Virus record (IMG/VR): IMGVR_UViG_3300044699_000014
Span: 1 to 51,190 of that record
Reading direction: 5' to 3' (one strand)
DNA from: a virus
DNA: 51,190 nucleotides
Position 1 is the stretch's first letter. Each line of letters begins with the position of its first letter. A program made the translations under genes and the position numbers. Positions 1 to 6,668 of the stretch are shown here, piece after piece. Below the pieces are notes generated by a model. It made no database searches and was not told the DNA's origin. It saw only the letters and a program-made list of their open reading frames with translations.

Positions 1-14
1 ATAGCACGTTACGC
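1..14 (-). promoter_or_regulatory. Partial promoter/operator cut by the left edge
   Basis: Read on the minus strand, GCGTAACGTGCTAT runs into the left boundary. It matches the TG-n-TATAAT type -10 with the GTAACG half-site seen upstream of the other genes of this cluster. It should drive a gene lying left of the window. It overlaps the stop codon of the 9-224 gene. Confidence 0.45.
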
Positions 15-224
15 GGTGGCGTTGTTTGCTTTGTCACACGCGGCTTGTGCCGTGCTCTTCTTTGTGAAACGATTCGAAGCGCCGTTCTTCAGGTATTCGA
101 ACGAAGGGTAGACGCTGCCGTTCGGTTGCGTGATCTCGACTTTGCGGCTCACTTGCCACACCTTGCCGGTGCTGCCCCATGCGTTGCGATCCACGACGGT
201 CCAGGGGGAGAGAACTTTTATCAT
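9..224 (-). CDS. Small phage protein of unknown function (71 aa)
   Basis: I do not recognise this 71-residue protein. It is soluble, has no signal peptide or membrane segment, and ends in a lysine- and alanine-rich stretch (residues 53-71). The start at 224 follows the AGAAAG leader and the extended -10 promoter at 251-279, which supports it as a real single-gene transcription unit. The reading frame is intact. By position and promoter it is an early gene; any role in host takeover is only inferred. Confidence 0.75.
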   Translation of the reverse strand: MIKVLSPWTVVDRNAWGSTGKVWQVSRKVEITQPNGSVYPSFEYLKNGASNRFTKKSTAQAACDKANNATA

Positions 225-250
225 TTGCTGCTTTCTGTTGGTGTGTAGAG

Positions 251-279
251 ATTATAGCACCGCTACAGTGTAACGGTGC
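251..279 (-). promoter_or_regulatory. Extended -10 promoter with inverted-repeat operator
   Basis: Minus strand: TGC-TATAAT (-10 at 251-256) sits next to the inverted repeat GCACCGCTAC/GTAACGGTGC (257-266 and 270-279, one mismatch). There is no good -35 box. It lies 27 bp upstream of the 9-224 start. Confidence 0.75.
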
Positions 280-287
280 ATTTATTT

Positions 288-554
288 TTAGTTGGTGCCG
301 TAAACAGTGCGCTTCACGTTCCACTTGTCGCACACCGGCTTGCCGTTCTCGTCTTCGTCGATTGCGACGTGAACAACGGTCTGCAAGATGCGAGCGAAGC
401 GCTTCTCGCCGGTGTTGTTGAAAGCGATCTCGAAGGGGAAACCGTTCTGCGCGCCCCAGGAGTCGGCTTCAGCGGTGAAGAACTCTGCCCAATGCTTGCA
501 GCCGGAATCGTCGCGCCATTCGATTTGTCCTACGGGTTTGTTTGCTGCGGTCAT
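288..554 (-). CDS. Small phage protein of unknown function (88 aa)
   Basis: This is an 88-residue acidic soluble protein with no recognised domain. An upstream in-frame ATG at 599 is possible, but it would overlap the -10 box at 590-595. The ATG at 554 follows the conserved CAGAAAGCA leader and is chosen. The residues WAEFFTAEADSWG and the EDENGK stretch give it the look of the small conserved early proteins of siphophages. No function can be assigned. Confidence 0.75.
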   Translation of the reverse strand: MTAANKPVGQIEWRDDSGCKHWAEFFTAEADSWGAQNGFPFEIAFNNTGEKRFARILQTVVHVAIDEDENGKPVCDKWNVKRTVYGTN

Positions 555-589
555 GGTCTGCTTTCTGTTTGCGGGTTGCTGAAGCCTAG

Positions 590-618
590 AGTATATCACC
601 GTTATCGGGTAACGGTGA
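590..618 (-). promoter_or_regulatory. Extended -10 promoter with perfect inverted repeat
   Basis: Minus strand: TGA-TATACT (590-595), next to the perfect 9-bp arms TCACCGTTA/TAACGGTGA with a 5-bp spacer (596-604 and 610-618). It drives the gene starting at 554. Confidence 0.8.
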
Positions 619-626
619 ATTTATTT

Positions 627-1013
627 TTAGGCGACAACCTTGAAAGGCTTGTTCCACTTGCCGACGTTGATGTCGACGTAGTGTCCAACGTGGAAATAAT
701 CGGTCATGCTGTCGGACTTGTCGAAGTTGTCGAGGTTCAGAGCGTCGCTGATCTTCTCGAAGATTGCCGTGATGTCGGTGTCATGAAGCACTCGTCGACA
801 CGCTTGTGATAAATCTGAGCATAGGTCATTTCGGCGGGCTTGCGATACTCGCTCGGCACCAGAGCGGCGATGATGTCCACGGGCGCAGCGCTGATGTTCA
901 AGGACGATGGTCGAGTGTGTTGCTCACGCGAGTGTGTATTTCCATCCCTTCGGCATCACCGGCTTGAGAGCGGCGGCGATTTTTGCTTTCTTGTCTTGAT
1001 CTACGTAGGCCAT
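627..1013 (-). CDS. Conserved phage early protein, broken by frameshifts
   Basis: The start MAYVDQDKKAKIAAALKPVM (from 1013, after a CAGAAAGAAAC leader) belongs to a protein family common in unrelated phages, whose middle reads like VRHHSTIVLNI. Here frame 1 hits TGA near 935. The residues HSTIVL and NISAAPVDIIAALVPSEYRK then appear in the other two frames, and the end (DYFHVGHYVDIN to KPFKVVA, stop at 627-629) in yet another frame switch. At least three indels are needed to rebuild about 125-130 aa. I infer sequencing errors. The family has no known function. Confidence 0.75.
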
Positions 1014-1049
1014 GATGTTTCTTTCTGTGTGTCGGTTGCTGAAGATTCG

Positions 1050-1083
1050 ATTATAGCGAGCTTTTCGTCGTTACGCGCTAACG
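1050..1083 (-). promoter_or_regulatory. Promoter with CGTTA-N5-TAACG operator
   Basis: Minus strand -10 TATAAT (1050-1055). The perfect repeat CGTTA-CGCGC-TAACG (1069-1083) lies 13 bp further upstream than in the sister promoters. It drives the gene starting at 1013. Confidence 0.65.
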
Positions 1084-1097
1084 AACCAACTGTTACA

Positions 1098-1300
1098 TTA
1101 GGCCGCAATGATGGGGGCCATGCTGTAGGAGCCCATCGGCTTGACCGTCTCGCGCCCGTCATACTCGCTGACGCGCAGGGTCTTGCCGTTGCTAGTCTGA
1201 TTGTCTTCGCGGTGCGAGCCACGACGGTGATCGAGAAGATGCAATTGTGGTCGCAGGCAGAGCGGGTGCTGTAGGTTTGGCCGACTTGGAATTTGGTCAT
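1098..1300 (-). CDS. Conserved small phage protein, one frameshift
   Basis: The protein starts MTKFQVGQTYSTRSACDHNC at 1300 and continues through TVVARTAKT. After an indel near 1190-1200 the expected continuation appears in another frame (GKTLRV, YDGRETVKPMGSYSMAP, stop at 1098-1100). The rebuilt 67-68 aa protein matches a widespread small phage family that ends in a SYSMAP-type motif. It is beta-rich with two early cysteines (CDHNC). Function is unknown. The unshifted frame would read on to 1001 into an unrelated tail, which I regard as spurious. Confidence 0.75.
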
Positions 1301-1332
1301 TTTGTGCTTTCTGAATTTCGTTGCGATGAGGA

Positions 1333-1361
1333 ATTATAGCACCGTCACAGCGTAACGGTGC
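1333..1361 (-). promoter_or_regulatory. Extended -10 promoter with inverted repeat
   Basis: Minus strand TGC-TATAAT (1333-1338), next to GCACCGT/ACGGTGC arms (1339-1345 and 1355-1361) around a diverged CGTTAC core. It drives the gene starting at 1300. Confidence 0.75.
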
Positions 1362-1370
1362 GAATTCTTT

Positions 1371-1718
1371 TTATTCTTTTGCGAGCGCTGCGCTTACCAT
1401 TTCGCCGATTGTCTTGCCGGTGTTGCGCTTGGCAGCGCACATGCGGTCGTATGCGCCCTTCTCGTTGTCGGCGAAGGGACCGTACAGTGCGTCGATCTCA
1501 GCGCTGAATTGGCGAGCCAGTTCTTGACGGCGAGCCATCGTGGCGTCAGCCTTGGCTTGACGTGCGGCCTTTGCGGTCTGCGCTTTGGCGTGCTTGGCGC
1601 GTCAACCATCATGAAGCCTGCGCCATTGCACCGAAGCACACCGTGCCGCGTGTCAGATTGAAGCTGAAGTTGCCCGACCGTTGCAGCGTGTGCAGGTGAT
1701 TTTGGTTGCTTTGGTCAT
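1371..1718 (-). CDS. DnaJ-type zinc-ribbon phage protein, frameshifted
   Basis: The N-terminus MTKATKITCTRCNG carries a CxxCxG knuckle. Assuming indels near 1660, 1630 and 1605, a second knuckle CxxCxGxG follows (VCFGCNGAG), as in the DnaJ central zinc domain. The remainder, in one open frame (KAARQAKADATMARRQELA to GKTIGEMVSAALAKE, stop at 1371-1373), is a charged helix. The rebuilt protein is about 115 aa. Such isolated two-knuckle zinc ribbons are frequent phage early proteins, thought to mediate protein or nucleic acid contacts; the exact role is unknown. The start follows an AACGAAAGACGCA leader. Confidence 0.7.
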
Positions 1719-1750
1719 TTGCGTCTTTCGTTAATTCGTTGCGATGACGA

Positions 1751-1777
1751 AGTATAGCACGACGTTAACGCGTAACG
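1751..1777 (-). promoter_or_regulatory. Extended -10 promoter with CGTTA-N5-TAACG operator
   Basis: Minus strand TGC-TATACT (1751-1756) and the perfect repeat CGTTA-ACGCG-TAACG (1763-1777). It drives the gene starting at 1718. Confidence 0.8.
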
Positions 1778-1795
1778 CAACCGCGAATGAAATAA

Positions 1796-2012
1796 TTATT
1801 TGGCGACGGCTTTGGCGGCGAGTTGTCCTGCATAGGTGCAGGGTTCCCAGGTTAGCACCGTGACGACGCCATCCGCGAGAGCGGGCTATGAGCGCATTCT
1901 CGCGACTGATAGCGCGCATGGCCGTTGCTGCGCTCTTATAGGTGCGGTCGTGCTCTTTCCAGAGCCATCCACCAGAGGGAAGCTCCATCATGGTGATCGA
2001 GCGGTGAATCAT
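1796..2012 (-). CDS. Small phage protein of unknown function, one frameshift
   Basis: The ATG at 2012 overlaps the TGA of the upstream gene (ATGA), so the two are probably translationally coupled. The first part (MIHRSITMMELPSGGWLWKE to AISREN) is open to about 1890. The most natural ending lies one frame over (DGVVTVLTWEPCTYAGQLAA, stop at 1796-1798). The rebuilt length is about 72 aa. It is soluble with no domain I recognise. The longer unshifted frame runs through the next promoter and is rejected. Confidence 0.6.
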
Positions 2013-2263
2013 CGCACGTACCCATTGCGAATCAGGAAGTCGACCAAGTCCCACTTGTTCGCGGACTCGCGAATCTTGCCTTTGTGCAGCGGGTAGCAGT
2101 TGACGTAATAGACCGTCTTGCCTTCTTTGCACAGCGTGCCGATCAATTCAAGCGCTTTGTCTTCGCGCTTGCCGTTCTTCTCTGCCTGCGCGATGTCGCG
2201 ATTGATGCCCGCCATCCAGCGGGATTCTTGAACTTCTTCGAATGATTTGCGTGCGGTCATCAT
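2009..2263 (-). CDS. Small charged phage protein of unknown function (84 aa)
   Basis: This is an 84-residue intact frame with a helical, highly charged N-terminal half (residues 1-46) and a compact C-terminal part around YYVNCYPLHKGKIRE and a WDLVDFLIRNGY end. Two Met codons are adjacent at 2263 and 2260, after a CAGAAAGCAGATG leader; either may start. It is the first gene of a two-gene unit with 1796-2012 (ATGA overlap). Function is not recognised. Confidence 0.7.
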   Translation of the reverse strand: MMTARKSFEEVQESRWMAGINRDIAQAEKNGKREDKALELIGTLCKEGKTVYYVNCYPLHKGKIRESANKWDLVDFLIRNGYVR

Positions 2264-2286
2264 CTGCTTTCTGTTGGTGTGCCTCG

Positions 2287-2303
2287 ATTATAGCACACTG
2301 TTA
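2287..2303 (-). promoter_or_regulatory. Extended -10 promoter without a clear operator
   Basis: Minus strand TGC-TATAAT (2287-2292) precedes the 2263 start. Only a GTTAA half-site is present, so it may escape the control shared by its neighbours. Confidence 0.6.
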
Positions 2304-2304
2304 A

Positions 2305-2466
2305 TCATTGGCCCCAGGCAATGACGCGGAAGAAGTACGGCGTGAACGATTTGCAGTTCATCGCCAGAGCGGCGGCTTCTGCTTCATCGCGTGTTGCGTA
2401 TGACTGCGAGAGGTAGTGGCTGTTTAGGCCAGCGGACCCTAGATATTCTGCGTGGATTTTGAACAT
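2305..2466 (-). CDS. Small phage protein (53 aa)
   Basis: This 53-residue gene starts MFKIHAEYLGSAGLNSHYLS after a CAGAAAGGCGCATA leader and ends at TGA 2305-2307. The sequence SYATRDEAEAAALAMN resembles short ATRDEAxxAA motifs found in many small phage proteins. It is intact, soluble and has its own promoter at 2495-2520. Function is unknown. Confidence 0.75.
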   Translation of the reverse strand: MFKIHAEYLGSAGLNSHYLSQSYATRDEAEAAALAMNCKSFTPYFFRVIAWGQ

Positions 2467-2494
2467 TATGCGCCTTTCTGTTTGCGGTTGGTGT

Positions 2495-2520
2495 GCACCG
2501 AGTATAGCACAACTCGGTGC
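2495..2520 (-). promoter_or_regulatory. Promoter with a different perfect palindrome over the -10
   Basis: Minus strand TGC-TATACT (2501-2506). The -10 is embedded in a perfect inverted repeat GCACCGAGT/ACTCGGTGC (2495-2503 and 2512-2520, 8-bp spacer). The arm differs from the CGTTA operator of the neighbours but shares the GCACCG tip. It drives the gene starting at 2466. Confidence 0.65.
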
Positions 2521-2528
2521 GGTTAATC

Positions 2529-2832
2529 TCAGAAGCTAGTATACAGGCCGGTGTGTTTCTTCAAACGACTTACACAGCATGTCAGCGTAGATGCCGGTGA
2601 CTTCGGCCTTCTTCGTCAGCTTGAGCGAGCGCAGCGAATAGAAGGTCACGTCATACAGGTCGTCAGCCGTGAGCGTCACAGCAACGCGATTGATGCCCTT
2701 GCTGTTGCGACCAATTGCGAAGATCAGCGAGCCGTTTTGATCTTTGGAGTCGAACGCGAAGTTCTTCGCGCCGGTCATTGCGCAGAACTTGTTGCCGCCG
2801 AGTTGCGAGAGGATGGTTTGTGCGATTGTCAT
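2529..2832 (-). CDS. Conserved phage protein (TAADDLY-type), C-terminal frameshift
   Basis: The N-terminus MTIAQTILSQLGGNKFCAMT followed by GAKNF and a later TADDLYDVTFYSLR stretch marks a small protein family shared by many phages; its function is unknown. The uninterrupted frame stops at 2536 after FEETHRPVY. A one-base indel near 2555 would give TGLYTSF and a stop at 2529-2531, which is the ending I recall for this family. Length is about 98-100 aa. It has its own promoter and operator at 2859-2883. Confidence 0.8.
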
Positions 2833-2858
2833 TTGCTGCTTTCTGTTGGTGTGAATGA

Positions 2859-2883
2859 ATTATAGCAGCGTTATCACGTAACG
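2859..2883 (-). promoter_or_regulatory. Extended -10 promoter with CGTTA-N5-TAACG operator
   Basis: Minus strand TGC-TATAAT (2859-2864) and the perfect repeat CGTTA-TCACG-TAACG (2869-2883). It drives the gene starting at 2832. Confidence 0.8.
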
Positions 2884-2900
2884 CAAGCTACATCGCAAAT

Positions 2901-3077
2901 TTATTTTGCTGCCTTCGCTGCCTTGGCGCGGGCTTGCTTGGCGCGCAGAGCGGTCCAATAGGCAACGACGACGCGGGCGCGGGCGAGTTGGTTTGCGTCG
3001 AACTTGTCTGCGCGGGCAACCATGTCGGCGGCGGTGCCAAGGGTCATCGTGAGGTCGTTTTTGCTGATCTTGTTCAT
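2901..3077 (-). CDS. Small basic alanine/lysine-rich protein (58 aa)
   Basis: A longer frame opens at 3152, but it crosses the promoter at 3110-3133. The ATG at 3077 follows the CAGAAAGCCCGAA leader and gives a 58-residue protein starting MNKISKNDLTMTLGTAADMV and ending in an Ala/Lys/Arg helix (KQARAKAAKAAK). The basic tail suggests nucleic acid contact, but this is inference only. It is intact and carries its own promoter. Confidence 0.7.
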   Translation of the reverse strand: MNKISKNDLTMTLGTAADMVARADKFDANQLARARVVVAYWTALRAKQARAKAAKAAK

Positions 3078-3109
3078 TTCGGGCTTTCTGTTTGCGTTGT
3101 CGATGACGA

Positions 3110-3133
3110 AGTATAACACGTTATCGCGTAACG
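3110..3133 (-). promoter_or_regulatory. Extended -10 promoter with CGTTA-N5-TAACG operator
   Basis: Minus strand TGT-TATACT (3110-3115) and the perfect repeat CGTTA-TCGCG-TAACG (3119-3133). It drives the gene starting at 3077. Confidence 0.8.
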
Positions 3134-3144
3134 GAACAAGAGAA

Positions 3145-3175
3145 AGCCCCACTATTTTGTGGGGCTATTCTTTTT
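3145..3175 (-). terminator. Rho-independent terminator, probably bidirectional
   Basis: There is a perfect 8-bp stem AGCCCCAC/GTGGGGCT with a 6-nt loop (3145-3166). On the minus strand it lies 8 bp after the stop of the 3174-3733 gene and is followed by TTCTCTTG. On the plus strand the T-run (ATTCTTTTT) is better. It separates that gene from the next minus-strand promoter. Confidence 0.75.
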
Positions 3176-3733
3176 ATTGGATCACCGGACGGTTAATGAT
3201 CGTCTGGGCTAAGCCGTTATATGCGCCATGTTCCTTCACGGTGGCCTTCATCGTCACGGTGTCGCCGACTTCGCCGAGTTCCTTGCTGCCTTTGTAGACG
3301 AACGTGTTGCCGTTCTCGTCGGTCATGATGTGAATGTAGCTGATGCCGTACATGCCTTCAAGTTCCATCAGCTTATTGATGGTGAGCGTGAACACTTCGC
3401 GCTGTCCCACGGTGCTGACGTGGCGTCCAATCGTTGCCGGTGCGTTGCGGGCTTCGATCTTCGCTGCGGCTTTGGCTTTGGCCTTCGCGAGCATGCTTCG
3501 GCCTGCGTTCAATTGAGCGGGCGACAGGGTGCCACGGTCTTCGTAAGAGGCAGACAGGGACTTTGCGAACTCGGACCAGCTAGACGCGCTGTAGAGGCAA
3601 TCGAGCACTTCTTGTGCGTCTGCGTTCTCGCGGAAGAACTTAGCGTTCGCGGCGCTTCTGATCCTGCGCTTGATGGCGGCTTCATAGGCGGCTTCGTCTT
3701 CGATGATGGGGCTGAGGTGAATGCGCGGTTCAT
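3174..3733 (-). CDS. Phage protein with possible C-terminal OB-like domain
   Basis: The start MNRAFTSA at 3733 (after CAGAAAGCACACC) must shift frame near 3705 to join the long open frame IIEDEAAYEAAIKRRIRS onward. The rebuilt protein is about 186 aa. Residues ~20-105 are a charged helical region with LSPAQLNAGRSMLAKAKAKA. The C-terminal ~90 residues are beta-rich and end GDTVTMKATVKEHGAYNGLA followed by QTIINRP, a pattern shared by many phage proteins thought to contain an OB-type fold. A nucleic-acid-binding role is possible. It is the first gene of the leftward cluster and is followed by a terminator. Confidence 0.7.
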
Positions 3734-3767
3734 GGTGTGCTTTCTGTTGTGGGTTGCTGATGGAGCA

Positions 3768-3806
3768 AGTATAGCACGGGAAATTAAGCCATGTCACGCC
3801 GTAACG
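3768..3806 (-). promoter_or_regulatory. Extended -10 promoter, half operator
   Basis: Minus strand TGC-TATACT (3768-3773) upstream of the 3733 start. Only a half-site (CGTTACG, around 3800-3806) is kept. Confidence 0.6.
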
Positions 3807-3852
3807 AAGCATAACTCGAGTTTTTAGTCGGGTATTTGACGCGACGGCTTTG

Positions 3853-3888
3853 ATGTGGCAGGAATTTGCTTGTATTCGTCTGCCACAT
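3853..3888. repeat. Inverted repeat in the divergent intergenic region
   Basis: Perfect 9-bp arms ATGTGGCAG (3853-3861) and CTGCCACAT (3880-3888) are separated by 18 bp, between the leftward early genes and the rightward structural genes. No T-run follows, so it is more likely an operator or RNA hairpin than a terminator. A TTGACG hexamer at 3836 has no convincing -10 partner. I see nothing else in 3807-3941 apart from an AGGAAATAAAC ribosome site. Confidence 0.5.
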
Positions 3889-3941
3889 GGCGGTAAGGTG
3901 TCGTGGCTCGCGATTCGTGTTAACTCAACTAGGAAATAAAC

Positions 3942-4467
3942 ATGCTGAAGATTGCGCTCGCCTTATCACTGCAACTCTGATGACGGCGGCGCTAGCCGCA
4001 AGCGTGCACTTCAAACAGAATCGAAACCCAACGCTCATCGACAATGGCCTGTCGATCTCGGCAACCGGGTCGCTGGCGGGCCTGGGTGAGGGTGATGTCG
4101 TTGTCAACCTGTCGGCAACGGGCACGATCACCGCGACGTGTACCAATCCCAGCGGTCAGAATCAACCTCCTGGGCAGACACCGCAGCCGGTGACGCTCTC
4201 TGGCTCAGTAGCCATCCCTGATGATGAATTCAAGAACGGCAACGTCGGGTTCAGCGTAACGACGACACCGCCTGACCCTGTCATCGCTGGTGCACCTGAT
4301 TGCCCAAATACACATTGGACAGAGCGCATTACCGACATCAAATTCACGTCGATCACGCTGACAGTGCAGCAAGCGGTGTCACGGTGCTGTCGACAACTTG
4401 CACTGAGGCAACGCCGACGCAGAACGGTCCTGTGCCGCCAAGCACAGTCTCTTGCACGCCCACGTAG
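3942..4467 (+). CDS. Secreted protein of a bacterial exoprotein family
   Basis: The start MLKIALAL (after AGGAAATAAAC) plus LTATLMTAALAASVHF in the neighbouring frame rebuilds a signal peptide cleaved after an Ala-x-Ala type site. The mature part, SVHFKQNRNPTLIDNGLSIS, then GTITATCTNPSGQ, GAPDCPNTHWTERITDIKF and TVQQ, closely resembles a secreted protein family common in actinomycetes and other soil bacteria. An indel near 4375 leads to the ending VTVLSTTCTEATPTQNGPVP with stop at 4465-4467. The rebuilt length is about 175 aa with paired cysteines. Function is unknown. Its place between early and structural genes and its bacterial look suggest a horizontally acquired accessory gene. Confidence 0.7.
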
Positions 4468-4493
4468 ACGCAACTCCCAAAGGGAATTGATTC

Positions 4494-5308
4494 ATGTACT
4501 TGACGCGAAACGTACTTCAGAAGTATCGTTCACCTGACCCTGATCCGCCGGTGGCGGCGGAGGCGGTGCTCCTCCTCCTCCTCCACCGGCTCCACCTCCC
4601 AATTCCCTCAGATTCCCGAGAACTTGAAGCCTCTCGTGCAAGGCATGATCGAGGCTGCTGTCAACGAGCAAGTCGCAGGACTGAAGGCGAAGAACGGCGA
4701 GTTGATCGGCAAAGAGGAAAGAACTCAAGGCCAATCTTGCGCAGTTCGAAGGCATTGACCCTGAAGCAGTGCGCAACATTCTCAAACGCTTCGCCGATGA
4801 TGAAGAGGCAACTCTCATCAAGCAAGGCAAGATCGACGAAGTGTTGAACAAACGCACTGAGCGCATGGCGGCGGATTGGGACAAGAAGCTCAAGGCGGAA
4901 CAAGCACGCGGAGAGAAGCTCAAGGCAAAAGCCGACAAGCTCGCTGAGCGTGCGATGGCTGAATCAATCATCAAGGCATCGCAGAAGGCAGGAGCGCTGC
5001 CAGAAGCAACGGAAGACATCGTGCTACGCGCTAAGGGCGCGGGCTGGACTATCGACGACGACGGCAATGTTATCGCTATGAGCGGCGACACAATTGTCTT
5101 CGGAAAAGATGGCAAGACGCCCCTCACACCCGAGGAGTGGGCGGCTTCTCTGCGCGAGAACGCGCCCCACCTCTGGCCGAGGGCACAGGGTTCCGGTGCA
5201 ATGGGCACCAACGGCATCCCCAAAGGTGGTGCTGATTTATCCAAACTCCCGCCCGAGGCTCGCATCACACACTTCCGCGCCCAACAAGCGCACGGTGTTG
5301 CACGCTAA
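4494..5308 (+). CDS. Head scaffolding protein, frameshifted
   Basis: This gene lies directly before the major capsid gene. The start MYLTRNVLQKYRSP is followed by a Gly- then Pro-rich low-complexity linker (bases 4550-4605), where frame is lost. A helical region follows (QIPENLKPLVQGMIEAAVNE and onward), then a further indel near 4715. From KRFADDEEATLIKQG to the stop at 5306-5308 the frame is clean, with a coiled-coil core (RMAADWDKKLKAEQARGEKL) and an acidic C-terminal part. The rebuilt length is about 270 aa. Position, coiled coil and charge are typical of scaffolds, which guide procapsid assembly and then leave. Confidence 0.75.
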
Positions 5309-5335
5309 AGGGTGAACATCCTTTAAGGTGAAACA

Positions 5336-6262
5336 ATGGCACTGACCCTCGTCGAAGCCGCCAAGCTAAATTCTGGCGACGTCGTGCGTTCGGCTGTCAT
5401 CGAAATGTTTGCGCAGGAATCAGATATTCTGCAAGTCCTGCCGTTCGAAGACATCGCTGGCAACGCATTGAAGTACAACCGTGAAGGTTCACTACCGGGC
5501 ATCAGCTTCCGGGGTGTGAACGAAGCATTTCCGGAATCGTCCGGCGTGCTCAATCCACAAACCGAAGCGCTCGTCATCGCTGGCGGTGATCTCGATGTGG
5601 ACCGCTTCATCATTCAGACGCAAGGCGCAGGAGTTCGCGCAACGCACGAGCGCATGAAGGTGAAGTCGCTCGCGGCGGGCTGGACTCTGAAATTCATCAA
5701 GGGTGATTCATCTACGAACCCACGCGAGTTCGACGGCTTGCAGAAGCGTCTCGTGAATCAGCAAGTCACTTCAGCGGGTGCAACTTCTGGCGGCGCGGCC
5801 TTGTCATTGGGCACCATCGACGATGCGACCGATACCGTGGACAACCCGACGCACTACCTGATGTCCAAGGCCATGCGCCGGAAGTTCACCGCAGCGGCGC
5901 GCACGCCCACTGTGACGGGCTACGTGACATACAGCGCAGACGCATTCGGTCGGCGTATCTCGCAGTACAACGACATTCCAATGCTCGTCGCGTATGGCGC
6001 GAACGGCGGCGATGACATTCTCGGCTTCGATGAAGCGGCTGCGGCAGGCGCGGCAACGGCAACGTCGCTCTACATCTTGAGCATCGGTGCCGGTCGCATT
6101 TCGGGCATTCAAAACGGCCCGATGGATGTGCGTGATCTCGGCGAGCTTCAAGCCGCGCCAGTGTTTCGCACCCGTGTTGAATGGTACAACGGCATCGTGA
6201 TCGAACACGGTCGTGCCGCTGCGCGTATTCGCAACATCGGCAATCTCCCAATCGTTGCATAA
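5336..6262 (+). CDS. Major capsid protein
   Basis: This is a 308-residue intact protein after AAGGTGAAACA. It follows the scaffold and precedes a decoration-like gene. Sequence features typical of one HK97-fold capsid family are visible: an N-terminal arm MALTLVEAAKLNSGDVVRS, a conserved TIDDATDTVDNPTHYLMSKA segment followed by MRRKFTAAART, an AFGRRISQYNDIPML stretch, and a C-terminal VEWYNGIVIEHGRAAARI. It forms the icosahedral shell. No protease is seen upstream in this window and there is no obvious cleavable propeptide, in keeping with a separate scaffold. Confidence 0.9.
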   Translation: MALTLVEAAKLNSGDVVRSAVIEMFAQESDILQVLPFEDIAGNALKYNREGSLPGISFRGVNEAFPESSGVLNPQTEALVIAGGDLDVDRFIIQTQGAGVRATHERMKVKSLAAGWTLKFIKGDSSTNPREFDGLQKRLVNQQVTSAGATSGGAALSLGTIDDATDTVDNPTHYLMSKAMRRKFTAAARTPTVTGYVTYSADAFGRRISQYNDIPMLVAYGANGGDDILGFDEAAAAGAATATSLYILSIGAGRISGIQNGPMDVRDLGELQAAPVFRTRVEWYNGIVIEHGRAAARIRNIGNLPIVA

Positions 6263-6273
6263 GGAAGACAATC

Positions 6274-6657
6274 ATGCCTTCTCGCACCTATGACAATCTA
6301 CTGCTCCTGAAGGACGCTGGCGCAATCGTCGCCGATGCGCCCGCACAGGTTGGAGGTTCGGCTCGCGTCATCGACGTAGGCAATGCTCACATGGACGGTG
6401 TTGCCGTCGTGGACACCGGCGCGATTGACTTCGGAAATGTGGACGAGACATACGTCGTGCGCATTCAAGGTTCGACAAATCTCGCTTTCACCACTCCTGT
6501 CGAACTCGCTGCGCGTGCTATCACTGCTGTCGGTCGGACAGAAATCCCGTTCAACAACGAGATTGCTGGCACCTATCTACAGTACATTCGTGCATTCAAT
6601 GACACCGGAGGCACGACACCATCCATCAACAATACGATCTTCATCGCGAAGCCGTAA
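6274..6657 (+). CDS. Putative head decoration (cement) protein
   Basis: This 127-residue protein directly follows the major capsid gene (11-bp gap). An upstream in-frame start at 6181 would lie inside the capsid gene; the ATG at 6274 after GGAAGACAATC is preferred. It is beta-rich with no membrane segment (IDVGNAHMDGVAVVDTGAID and a Thr/Ala-rich second half). Size, position and composition match the capsid cement proteins of Bbp16-like phages, but I assign it mainly by context. Confidence 0.65.
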   Translation: MPSRTYDNLLLLKDAGAIVADAPAQVGGSARVIDVGNAHMDGVAVVDTGAIDFGNVDETYVVRIQGSTNLAFTTPVELAARAITAVGRTEIPFNNEIAGTYLQYIRAFNDTGGTTPSINNTIFIAKP

Positions 6658-6668
6658 GGAGAATGCAC

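Noticed and set aside
251-279. Promoter inverted repeats read as plus-strand terminators (hairpin followed by T-rich ATTTATTTTT)
   Set aside because: No rightward genes precede them, and the dyads keep a fixed position relative to minus-strand -10 boxes; a terminator role on antisense RNA remains only a minor alternative.
276-809. 177-residue plus-strand open frame opposite the left early genes
   Set aside because: It runs antisense to three promoter-led minus-strand genes, has no ribosome site and crosses operator repeats; it is a shadow frame.
4492-5268. 258-residue minus-strand frame opposite the scaffold gene
   Set aside because: It is the antisense of a coiled-coil, Ala/Lys-rich gene and has biased Ser/Leu/Ala content; no start signal.
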